NCBI GenBank assembly: GCA_023459335.1
Contig: JAEWUO010000035.1
Span: forward strand, 1-32,064
Direction: 5' to 3'
From: Bacillota bacterium
GTDB lineage: Bacteria; Bacillota; Clostridia; Christensenellales; CAG-138
Length of the DNA stretch: 32,064 bases
The notes beneath the pieces were generated by a model. That model saw only the letters and a program-made list of their open reading frames with translations. It had not been told where the DNA came from and did not search any database. The position numbers were made by a program, and so were the translations under genes. Numbering within the stretch: position 1 is the first letter of the stretch; every line of letters begins with the position of its first letter. Positions 16,321 through 23,240 of this stretch are shown here, piece after piece.

Positions 16321-16353
16321 CGCCCGAAGCCGCGAATCAAACGGTTTCGGGCG
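16321..16353 (+). other. Leader hairpin before the aminotransferase gene
   Basis: CGCCCGAAgCCG (16321-16332) pairs with CGGtTTCGGGCG (16342-16353) with one mismatch. No T run follows. It could be the stem of a weak xdh terminator, or a structure in the aminotransferase leader that leaves the AAAGGA site at about 16374 free. Confidence 0.5.
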
Positions 16354-16386
16354 ATTCTGCATTCACGCGAAAGAAAGGAATCCATC

Positions 16387-17655
16387 ATGCGCTATTCGGA
16401 TTTGGATCATGCGGCCCTCAGGACGGAGCTTACCCGCGTACAGAAGGACTACGAAGCCTTCCGCGGCTCTAAACTCAACCTCAACCTCACCCGCGGCAAA
16501 CCCGAGACCGCGCAGCTCGCGCTGTCCGACGAGATGTTTCATACGCTTGACGGCGGCGACTTCATGATCGACGGAGTGGACGCGCGTAATTACGGCGAAC
16601 TGGCGGGCCTGCCCTCCTGCCGCAAGCTTTTCGCGGACATCCTGCGCTGCAAACCGGAGGAAGTCATTCTGGGTAACAACGCGAGCCTCCAGCTTATGTA
16701 CGACCTCATCGCGAAAGCGTACACGCACGGCCTGAAAAACAGCGTCCGTCCCTGGGCGAAGGAGGACAAATTGAAGTTCCTCTGCCCCTTCCCCGGTTAC
16801 GACCGCCACTTTAACGTGACCAAATCCTTCGGCATGGAGCTTGTTCCCGTTCCCATGAGCGAAAAAGGACCCGACATGGACCTCGTGGAAGAGCTGGTCA
16901 AGGACCCGTCCGTCAAGGGTATGTGGTGCGTGCCGAAGTATTCTAACCCCGACGGATATGTGTATCCCCTCGAAACCTGCAAGCGCATCGCCGCACTGAA
17001 ACCCGCCGCACCCGATTTCGCGCTCATGTGGGACAACGCGTACGTCATCCATGCGTTCGACGGCGACGAGACGGCGTTTCCGGACATCATCGGCCTCTGC
17101 CGCGAAGCGGGCAACCCCGACCTCGCCTACGAGTTCGCCTCCACGAGCAAGGTGACCTTTGCCGGCGCGGGCGTATCCTGCATGGCGTCGAGCGTGGACA
17201 ACGTCAAATACATCCTAGGGCTCATGACCTTCCAGACCATCGGGCCGAACAAGGTCAACGAACTCATGCACGTGCGTTTCCTGAAAAACGTCGAGAACAC
17301 CCTCGCACACATGAAGAAGCACGCGGCGATCATGAAGCCGAAGTTCGATCTCGTCTGCGAGGCGCTGGACCGCGAAATCGCGCCGCTCGGCGTCGCGAGC
17401 TGGCATCGTCCCAAAGGCGGCTACTTCGTCAGCGTCAATCTCATGCCCGGCACGGCAAAGCGCGTTGTCGCGCTCTGCAAGGACGTCGGCGTGGCGCTCA
17501 CCGGCGCGGGCGCGACCTATCCCGGCGGCGTGGACCCGCAGGACACCAACCTGCGCATCGCGCCCTCGTATCCGCCGATCAGCGAAGTCAAAGCGGCGAT
17601 GGACGTCTTCTGCGTCTGCGCCAAGATCGCATCGCTGGAAAAACTGCTGGCATAA
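16387..17655 (+). CDS. PLP-dependent aminotransferase, aspartate-type (class I, MocR-like group)
   Basis: This 422-residue protein has the fold-type I layout. LTRGKPETAQ lies near residues 34-43 and the cofactor-phosphate region around NNASLQLMYD (about 97-106). W-D-N-A-Y is at about 217-221, holding the pyridine-binding aspartate. K255 in ASTSKVTFAGAG is the Schiff-base lysine. It resembles the bacterial aspartate aminotransferase subgroup often annotated as Aminotran_MocR, but without a DNA-binding domain. Aspartate/2-oxoglutarate transamination is the likely reaction, acting in the cytosol. AAAGGA precedes the ATG. It follows the purine operon on the same strand but has its own leader, so a functional link is only possible. 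Confidence 0.85.
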   Translation: MRYSDLDHAALRTELTRVQKDYEAFRGSKLNLNLTRGKPETAQLALSDEMFHTLDGGDFMIDGVDARNYGELAGLPSCRKLFADILRCKPEEVILGNNASLQLMYDLIAKAYTHGLKNSVRPWAKEDKLKFLCPFPGYDRHFNVTKSFGMELVPVPMSEKGPDMDLVEELVKDPSVKGMWCVPKYSNPDGYVYPLETCKRIAALKPAAPDFALMWDNAYVIHAFDGDETAFPDIIGLCREAGNPDLAYEFASTSKVTFAGAGVSCMASSVDNVKYILGLMTFQTIGPNKVNELMHVRFLKNVENTLAHMKKHAAIMKPKFDLVCEALDREIAPLGVASWHRPKGGYFVSVNLMPGTAKRVVALCKDVGVALTGAGATYPGGVDPQDTNLRIAPSYPPISEVKAAMDVFCVCAKIASLEKLLA

Positions 17656-17672
17656 CGGATTGCAAGCAATAT

Positions 17673-17709
17673 AAAACTCCTCTCCCAGAGAACTGGGAGA
17701 GGAGTTTTT
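17673..17709. terminator. Bidirectional terminator between the aminotransferase gene and trpS
   Basis: A 16-bp perfect stem (17673-17688 with 17693-17708) and an AGAA loop are bordered by A and T runs. It can stop transcription from both convergent genes. Confidence 0.95.
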
Positions 17710-17721
17710 GAATTGTTTTAA

Positions 17722-18735
17722 TTACGCCTGGAACGAGTCGAACCCCATCTTGTGATAGACCTTGCGCACGGTCTTGCGCGCCGTCTGCGACGCGCGCTCC
17801 GCGCCGACGCGCATCATTTCGGTCAGGTACGCCTTGTCCGCGAGCAAACGCGCATACTCGGTTTGAACCGGCTTCAGCGTCTCGACCACCGCTTCGGCAA
17901 CGCCGCTCTTGAGTTCTCCGTAGCCCTTTCCGGCAAAGCGCGAGACAGCTTCTTCGATTGTGCCGTCCGTGCAGGCGGAATAGATCGAGAGCAGGTTGTA
18001 AACGCCCGCGCGGTCGGGACTGCCGGTCACCTCTCCCTCGCTGTCCGTCACCGCTCTTTTGAGTTTGCGGACGATGTCGTCCGGTTCGTCGAGGATGCGG
18101 ATGTATGCGTTCGGGTTTGAGTCGGACTTGCTCATCTTCTTCTCCGGCTCCTGAAGGCTCATGATGCGTGCCCCGATCTTCGGGATATACGGCTCCGGCA
18201 CGACGAACGTTTCGCCGTACGCGTTGTTGAAGCGGATCGCGATGTCGCGTGTCAGCTCCACGTGCTGCTTCTGATCCGCGCCGACGGGTACGTATTTCGC
18301 CTGATAGATCAGGATATCCGCCGCCATCAGCACGGGATAGGTAAACAGACCCGCGTTGATGTTGTCGCCGTTTTTCGCGCTCTTTTCCTTGAATTGCGTC
18401 ATACGCGAGAGCTCGCCCGTGTAAGCGTTGCACATGAGCGCCCAGGTCAGCTGCGTATGCTCCGGTACGTGGCTCTGAACGAACACCGTCGAACCCTTCG
18501 GGTCGATGCCGCAGGCAAGAAACAGCGCGAAGGTCTCGACACTGCGCCGCCGCAGTTCGGTCGGGTCCATGCGCACGGTTTGCGCGTGCAGGTTCGCGAC
18601 CATATAGTACGCGTCGAATTTATCCTGCATCGCGACATAATTTTTCAGCGCGCCGAAATAATTGCCTATGGTGAGTACGCTCGTCGGCTGAATACCGCTG
18701 AGCACCGCGTCTTTTTTTGTGTTCGTCGTTTCCAT
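17722..18735 (-). CDS. trpS: Tryptophanyl-tRNA synthetase
   Basis: This 337-residue class Ic synthetase charges tRNA-Trp. The HIGH-type signature appears as TIGN (22-25) in SVLTIGNYFGAL, and the KMSKS loop is exact at residues 200-204. Length is normal for bacterial TrpRS. The ATG at 18735 is preceded by GGGAGAAGG. No T-box antiterminator or terminator pair lies upstream, unlike many Firmicutes trpS genes. Instead the RNase P RNA gene and a partial copy of its 3' end lie directly upstream on the same strand, so trpS may depend on read-through from there. Confidence 0.96.
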   Translation of the reverse strand: METTNTKKDAVLSGIQPTSVLTIGNYFGALKNYVAMQDKFDAYYMVANLHAQTVRMDPTELRRRSVETFALFLACGIDPKGSTVFVQSHVPEHTQLTWALMCNAYTGELSRMTQFKEKSAKNGDNINAGLFTYPVLMAADILIYQAKYVPVGADQKQHVELTRDIAIRFNNAYGETFVVPEPYIPKIGARIMSLQEPEKKMSKSDSNPNAYIRILDEPDDIVRKLKRAVTDSEGEVTGSPDRAGVYNLLSIYSACTDGTIEEAVSRFAGKGYGELKSGVAEAVVETLKPVQTEYARLLADKAYLTEMMRVGAERASQTARKTVRKVYHKMGFDSFQA

Positions 18736-18787
18736 GTCCTTCTCCCAAATCGCCGCACGCCAGCGGCATTAACATAATTTTCGCAAA

Positions 18788-18805
18788 GCGCGCCGCCAGG
18801 CGCGC
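18788..18805 (-). terminator. GC-rich hairpin downstream of the rnpB 3' copy
   Basis: GCGCGCC pairs with GGCGCGC around a 4-base loop, followed on the minus strand by only TTTG. It is a possible weak terminator between rnpB and trpS. Confidence 0.4.
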
Positions 18806-18858
18806 AAGAATAAGCTTTGAGCAAGAAATAAGCCGAGTTCTGTCGTGTGCGACCATCT
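18804..18858 (-). repeat. Duplicate of the 3' end of the RNase P RNA gene
   Basis: Positions 18816-18858 match 18923-18965 at 42 of 43 bases. The copy contains the conserved ACAGAACTCGG core strand and the complete 3' strand of helix P1. A further shortened echo (GCTTATTCTTGC, 18804-18815) follows. The copy lacks the rest of the RNA, so it is not a second gene. Confidence 0.95.
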
Positions 18859-18922
18859 TCCGATCATTTTACAAAAATGAACAAAAAATCCTTATCGCAA
18901 TCAGCGGAAAAACTTAAACTAG

Positions 18923-19259
18923 TTTGAGCAAGAAGTAAGCCGAGTTCTGTCGTGTGCGACCATCTATCTAAGGCCAATCGTCGCCGAGAGGCTCATGCGA
19001 TTCCCGGGAGCGTAGCGGGCCGCTATTGAATGCTCCCATACCAATCTTGCACCGGGTGGGGTTTACAGCGCGCTTCCGTCGCCGGAGCGTGGGTGAGCTC
19101 TTGCCTCGCCTTTCCATCCTTACCCGAAAAATCGGGCGGTTTATTTCTGTTGCACTTTCCCTGAAGTCGCCTCCGCCGGGTGTTACCCGGCACCCTGCCC
19201 TGCGGTGCTCGGACTTTCCTCATCCGCTCTCGCGGACGCGGTCGCCTTTCTTACTCAAA
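18923..19259 (-). ncRNA. rnpB: RNase P RNA, bacterial type A
   Basis: This is the catalytic RNA that trims the 5' ends of pre-tRNAs. On the minus strand it shows the universal GAGGAAAGTCCGAGC near the 5' end, the GTAAACCCCACCCGG region, and ACAGAACTCGGCTTA at the 3' end. The two ends pair as a 12-bp P1 helix (TTTGAGTAAGAA with TTCTTGCTCAAA, one G-U), which sets the limits to within a few bases. It begins about 26 bases after the cdsZ stop. TATTAT just before the 5' end could be a -10 box, but no properly spaced -35 was found, so processing from the upstream transcript is possible. A short CTCAAAC/GTTTAAG stem with TTTTT follows the 3' end. Confidence 0.95.
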
Positions 19260-19285
19260 TATAATATTCAGTTGTCAAATTCCCG

Positions 19286-20008
19286 CTATTCGTTTCCGGA
19301 GTAAAGGATCCTTCCGCAATTTTCGCACTCCACAATGCCGTCCGTGGTGGCGATCTTTTTAAGCATCACCATCGGGAGCGACATATTGCACCCGCCGCAT
19401 TTGCTGTTGACAATCTTCGCAATCGGCACCGCGTGGTGCTGCTTTACCTGATTATACCGCTCCAGCAGCGCGGGATCGACGGACTTTGCCAGCGACGCGA
19501 GGTTTTTATCGTGCTTCTCGATTTCACCCGCGCGGGATTCCCGCTCCTCCTCGCACTGTACGCGCAGCGTGTCGTATTCCTTCTTGGCCTTGCTTGCGGC
19601 GCGCACGGTGGTCTGATATTCTTCCATCGCCTTTTCGATGTCGTTGAGCAGCACTCTCGTCTCACGGACGCCCTGCGATACTTCGCGGTTGAGCCGCTCG
19701 ATGTCTCCCTTGAGCTCCGTCATCTCCTCGGCGGTGCTCTCCTCGTCCTGTTTGATGGTGACGAGCTCCGCGCTCTCCACCTCGAGTCGTTCCTCGAGTT
19801 TTCCGACCTGGTCGGTCAGCTTATTCAGCTGCTGTTCGTATGCTTCGATGTCCTCGGAGAGCTTCGCGATGACCGCCTGCTGGCTTTTCAACTGCTTATG
19901 CAGTTTATTGAGCTGCAGTCTCGCGGGGGTGGAGCGAATCTCCGCCTCGACGGCGTTTTTCGCCGCCTCCGCCTCCTGATAGGCCCATAACGCTTCCATT
20001 TTTCTCAT
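19286..20008 (-). CDS. cdsZ: CdsZ-type coiled-coil protein with C4 zinc ribbon (DUF164)
   Basis: This 240-residue protein consists of a long coiled coil (about 5-185) and a C-terminal zinc ribbon with C204-x2-C207 and C228-x2-C231. This is the layout of the DUF164/CdsZ family, found beside nif3 in many bacteria. The biochemical role is not firmly established; nucleic-acid or protein binding is usually suggested. The ATG at 20008 has GAGGAGG upstream and lies 13 bases after nif3. The order trmK-nif3-cdsZ is a conserved Firmicutes block. The RNase P RNA gene follows 26 bases after its stop. Confidence 0.9.
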   Translation of the reverse strand: MRKMEALWAYQEAEAAKNAVEAEIRSTPARLQLNKLHKQLKSQQAVIAKLSEDIEAYEQQLNKLTDQVGKLEERLEVESAELVTIKQDEESTAEEMTELKGDIERLNREVSQGVRETRVLLNDIEKAMEEYQTTVRAASKAKKEYDTLRVQCEEERESRAGEIEKHDKNLASLAKSVDPALLERYNQVKQHHAVPIAKIVNSKCGGCNMSLPMVMLKKIATTDGIVECENCGRILYSGNE

Positions 20009-20021
20009 GAGTGTTTCCTCC

Positions 20022-20783
20022 TCAAAGGCGCGAAAACGGATTCCCGTCTGCGCGCGATAACTGATATTGTACCGTAAAACCTTCGTTCTGTAAACGTTTG
20101 ATCAGGGGTTCGAGCACGACGCACTCGGTTTCGTAGTGTCCGGCGACGGCTAAATTGAGTCCGAGCGTCTTTGCGTCGATCGCGTCCGAATGCTTGACTT
20201 CCCCGGTCAGATACACGTCCGCTTTTTCCGCGGCGGCAGGAATCACCCCGCTTCCGCCGCTGCCGCCAAGCACGGCGACGCGGCGCACCTGCGCGTTTTT
20301 ATCCCCGCTGAAATGAATCGGCGCCTTGAGGATATCTTCCGCTCTTTTCAAAAACGTTTCGAGAGTCTCCGGCTCCTTCAGCATACCGACCCGGCCGGCG
20401 CCCCCGTCAAACGGGATCGTATCCCGCACGCCCAGCAGTTCGCAGAGCGTGTCGTTCACCCCGCCGCGCGCCGCGTCCAGGTTGGTATGCGCTGTGAAAA
20501 GCCCGATACCGCTGCGAATGAGCATACAGGCCGCCGCCGTCGCCGGGTCGGAATACGCCATCCTCCGCACCGGATGAAAAAACAGCGGATGGTGCGTGAG
20601 CACAAGATCCGCGCCCCAGATAATCGCCTCTTCGGCGACTTCTTTCGTGCAGTCGAGCGCGACGAGCACGTTTCGGATCTCGTCGTGATCCGGCTCTACG
20701 AGCAGGCCGGGATTGTCGGACTCCATCGCGAGCTCGCGCGGGGCGACGCGCTCCATCATAGCGGCGAATTCGTGCAGTTTCAT
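20022..20783 (-). CDS. Nif3-like dinuclear metal center protein
   Basis: This 253-residue NIF3/YqfO-family protein has the metal site THHPLFF (H64, H65), D103 in HTNLD, and the C-terminal GHYETE motif. It is a short version without the central insert found in some Bacillus YqfO proteins. Family members have been proposed to be GTP cyclohydrolase-like hydrolases, but the substrate is unsettled. The ATG at 20783 was chosen over a GTG at 20798 because it overlaps the trmK stop as ATGA and has GGGAGAGG in front. Translation is coupled to trmK. Confidence 0.92.
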   Translation of the reverse strand: MKLHEFAAMMERVAPRELAMESDNPGLLVEPDHDEIRNVLVALDCTKEVAEEAIIWGADLVLTHHPLFFHPVRRMAYSDPATAAACMLIRSGIGLFTAHTNLDAARGGVNDTLCELLGVRDTIPFDGGAGRVGMLKEPETLETFLKRAEDILKAPIHFSGDKNAQVRRVAVLGGSGGSGVIPAAAEKADVYLTGEVKHSDAIDAKTLGLNLAVAGHYETECVVLEPLIKRLQNEGFTVQYQLSRADGNPFSRL

Positions 20784-21487
20784 GGTTGCCTCTCCCACTC
20801 TCTCAAAATCTGTTCCAGCTGCGCCGCCTGCTTATCCAGCGCCTGCGCGCGCTGCGTCTTTCTCTTTCGGTTCGTCGTGGCGAGCATGCGCTGGGCCAGC
20901 TGTTTCATCAGCGGCTCGCGGCGGGCAAACGCCGTATAACCAAGAAGAAAACAATCCTCCGGCCAGCCTTCCGGCAGGGGTTGTTGCTCGTCGGCAGGCC
21001 GCCCGATCAAAAGCACTTGATAGTACCTGGCCGTATCCAGCACGACCCGGTCGTCCAGCACGGGATACTTCCGCTCATAAAGCCATCTGCGGATCTCTTC
21101 CGCGGTACGCATGGGCTGCAATACGCATGTTTTCGCGCCCATCAGCGGAGGAGAAACGTCCAGTATGCGGATCATGAGCGTACCGCCCATGCCGAGGATG
21201 GCGAGCGCATCCGCCTCTCCCGCGGAAAGCGGGTTTAAGCCGTCCCCGAGGCGCGTTTCCACGCGGTCTTCGACCCCGATCTGGCGGATCAGCCGGTCCG
21301 CTTTTTTCAGCGAGGACTCGCTGATATCGATCGCGATGCACGTTTGCGCCGCATGTTGCTGGATCATCGCGCAGCTCAGCCTCCCATGATCGCAGCCGAT
21401 GTCCGCGACAGTATGCGCGCCGGACAACAGCCCGATTGCGCAATCGAGCCGCTCGCGCGGGCGAATCCTCTGTCCGTTCTCCTGCAT
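20780..21487 (-). CDS. trmK: tRNA (adenine-22-N1)-methyltransferase
   Basis: This 235-residue class I methyltransferase methylates A22 in the D-loop of tRNAs. The AdoMet-binding motif ADIGCDHG covers 28-35, D54 of IAIDIS probably contacts the ribose, and LGMGG (about 98-102) is a family hallmark. A basic, coiled C-terminal region (about 190-235) matches the TrmK tRNA-binding helices. There is no ribosome site before the ATG at 21487. The -10 box TATAAT ends 7 bases upstream, so the mRNA seems leaderless. It is the first gene of trmK-nif3-cdsZ. Confidence 0.92.
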   Translation of the reverse strand: MQENGQRIRPRERLDCAIGLLSGAHTVADIGCDHGRLSCAMIQQHAAQTCIAIDISESSLKKADRLIRQIGVEDRVETRLGDGLNPLSAGEADALAILGMGGTLMIRILDVSPPLMGAKTCVLQPMRTAEEIRRWLYERKYPVLDDRVVLDTARYYQVLLIGRPADEQQPLPEGWPEDCFLLGYTAFARREPLMKQLAQRMLATTNRKRKTQRAQALDKQAAQLEQILREWERQP

Positions 21488-21494
21488 ATGTTTT

Positions 21495-21524
21495 ATTATA
21501 AAAAACTATCTGTTAAAAAGCAAA
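21495..21524 (-). promoter_or_regulatory. Promoter of trmK, apparently leaderless
   Basis: On the minus strand TTTGCT (21519-21524), an 18-base spacer and a perfect TATAAT (21495-21500). The predicted start coincides with the ATG at 21487, and the short gap contains no Shine-Dalgarno sequence. Confidence 0.6.
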
Positions 21525-21570
21525 CCCGCCACAGGCGCATATTGTGTCTTTTATGCAAACGTATCGGCGC

Positions 21571-21595
21571 AAAAAACGCCGGAGATCCGGCGTTT
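21571..21595 (-). terminator. Terminator after mnmA
   Basis: A 10-bp perfect stem AAACGCCGGA / TCCGGCGTTT is followed on the minus strand by six T residues, 19 bases after the mnmA stop. Confidence 0.9.
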
Positions 21596-21613
21596 ACGGT
21601 ATCCTGCGCGTTG

Positions 21614-22723
21614 TCAGAGCGTAATAGGCTTTTTCTGCTTCACGCGGTCGATCGGCCCGCCGCCGAGGCAAGTTTCGTCCTGATAGAAAACGACCCACTG
21701 CCCGGGCGTGACCGCGCGCTGGGGGATGTCGAACGCGACGTGCGCGCCCATGCCGTCCGCCGAGACGCGAACGGCCTGATCCGGCTGACGGTAGCGAAAC
21801 TTCGCCGTGCAGGCAAACTCCCGCGCGGGGGGCGCACCCGCGATCCAGTTGATCCCGTCTGCGTCGAGGGAGAGGGAAAACAGCTCGTCGTGCTCGCCCT
21901 GCTGCACGATCAAAAGATTGCGCTTTAAGTCCTTGCCGATGACGAACCAGCTCTCGCCGTTCCCGTCGCTCCTTCCGCCGATGCCGAGGCCCTTGCGCTG
22001 GCCGAGCGTGTAATACATCAGGCCGTCGTGCCGCGCGATCACTTTTCCCGTCTCGTCCACCATTTCCCCCGGCTGCGCGGGCAAGTACTGCATTAAGAAT
22101 TGTTTGAAGTTCCGTTCGCCGATGAAGCAGATGCCGGTCGAGTCCTTTTTCGCAGCATTGCTCAGTCCCGATTCCCGGGCGATCTTCCGAACTTCGTTCT
22201 TTTGCAGCTCGCCGACGGGAAACTCCGCGTTTTTCAGCTGATTCTGCGTCAGTCCCGCGAGAAAATATGTCTGATCCTTCCCCGCGTCCCGCGCGCGCAG
22301 CAGTTTTACCCCGCCGCTCTTGTCGAGCCGCGCGTAGTGACCCGTCGCCAGCGTTTCCGCGCCGGTCGTCACGGCAAAATCGAGGAATGCGCGAAATTTG
22401 ATTTCGCAGTTGCACAATACGTCCGGATTCGGTGTGCGCCCGCGGGAATACTCCTCCAGAAAATAGGAAAAAACGCGGTCGCGATATTCCCGCGCGAAGT
22501 TGACCGTATAATAGGGAATTCCGATTGCGGCACAGACGCTCTTGACGTCCTCATAATCGGCTGCAGCCGTACAGACGCCGGATGTTTCGTCCTCTTCTTC
22601 CCAGTTTTTCATGAACACGCCGACGACGTCGCGCCCTTGCCGCTTTAACAACAACGCGGCAACGGCGCTGTCGACCCCGCCGGACATCCCGACCACCACG
22701 TGGCCGGTGTGCAAGTGATTCAT
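21614..22723 (-). CDS. mnmA: tRNA-specific 2-thiouridylase
   Basis: This 369-residue enzyme puts sulfur on the wobble uridine (U34) of tRNA-Lys, -Glu and -Gln. The ATP pyrophosphatase loop GMSGGVDS spans 12-19. The two catalytic cysteines are C104 in NPDVLCNCEIKF and C199 in STGICFIGER. The C-terminal PUA-like beta-barrel covers roughly 280-360. Length is standard. The ATG at 22723 has only a distant GAGG (about 12 bases), so initiation may be weak or depend on the small upstream HMA gene, which ends 39 bases earlier. Confidence 0.96.
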   Translation of the reverse strand: MNHLHTGHVVVGMSGGVDSAVAALLLKRQGRDVVGVFMKNWEEEDETSGVCTAAADYEDVKSVCAAIGIPYYTVNFAREYRDRVFSYFLEEYSRGRTPNPDVLCNCEIKFRAFLDFAVTTGAETLATGHYARLDKSGGVKLLRARDAGKDQTYFLAGLTQNQLKNAEFPVGELQKNEVRKIARESGLSNAAKKDSTGICFIGERNFKQFLMQYLPAQPGEMVDETGKVIARHDGLMYYTLGQRKGLGIGGRSDGNGESWFVIGKDLKRNLLIVQQGEHDELFSLSLDADGINWIAGAPPAREFACTAKFRYRQPDQAVRVSADGMGAHVAFDIPQRAVTPGQWVVFYQDETCLGGGPIDRVKQKKPITL

Positions 22724-22762
22724 CGGTGCGTTTGCCTCGTTTCTTCCGAAGCCGCCGCGATT

Positions 22763-22978
22763 TTATTCAGCAAGAACCGTCGTGAGCATATACCCTTCGT
22801 CTTCCAGCACCGCTCCGACGGATTTCAATACCGTCGCGGGGTTCATGTCTGTCTTGATCTTCGCTTCTCCAATATCTACGGATAAGACATCGAAGCTGGA
22901 TTCCTTGAGGATCTTCGTCACCCGTGCCACGCAGTGCGAGCAGGTCATTCCATCAATTTTCAGCCGGTATGTGTTCAT
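22763..22978 (-). CDS. HMA-domain metallochaperone, CopZ-like
   Basis: This 71-residue single-domain protein has the ferredoxin-like heavy-metal-associated fold. The metal site G-M-T-C13-S-H-C16 binds Cu(I) or a similar soft metal ion. It is typically a cytosolic carrier that hands copper to P-type ATPases. No copper ATPase or CsoR gene is present here, so it is separated from its usual partner. The ATG at 22978 with AAGGAGG upstream was preferred over a longer reading frame starting at 23023. It lies just upstream of mnmA on the same strand. Confidence 0.88.
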   Translation of the reverse strand: MNTYRLKIDGMTCSHCVARVTKILKESSFDVLSVDIGEAKIKTDMNPATVLKSVGAVLEDEGYMLTTVLAE

Positions 22979-23176
22979 GGATCTGTCCTCCTTGTTTCGA
23001 TAACTGATCGTAACACGTTTCAAAGTGATCCTTCGATGACTTTATCACAAAGCCTTGGTGCGGCGCCGTTCCGTTTTGTTACGGCTTTTGTCTATATTCG
23101 CCCAAACGCGTTCAATTCCTGCTTTTTTCGATACGCTGCCCGCCTTATGACACGCCGCTTCCGCATCCCGCGCGCC

Positions 23177-23206
23177 TTGACAAAAGCGGCGTATTCCTGC
23201 GATAAT
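23177..23206 (+). promoter_or_regulatory. Promoter of glyS
   Basis: A perfect TTGACA (23177-23182), an 18-base spacer and GATAAT (23201-23206). Transcription should start near 23213, leaving a leader of about 28 bases with AAGGAG and no room for a T-box. Confidence 0.8.
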
Positions 23207-23240
23207 ATGCGTTGACTGACGATGAAGGAGCAACAATAAA

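Noticed and set aside
18816..18858. A second RNase P RNA gene
   Set aside because: Only 43 nt of the 3' end are present; the catalytic core and 5' half are missing.
18736..18922. T-box riboswitch before trpS
   Set aside because: The conserved GGGTGG-ACCGCG type T-box core and an antiterminator/terminator pair are absent; the region is a partial rnpB copy and short hairpins.
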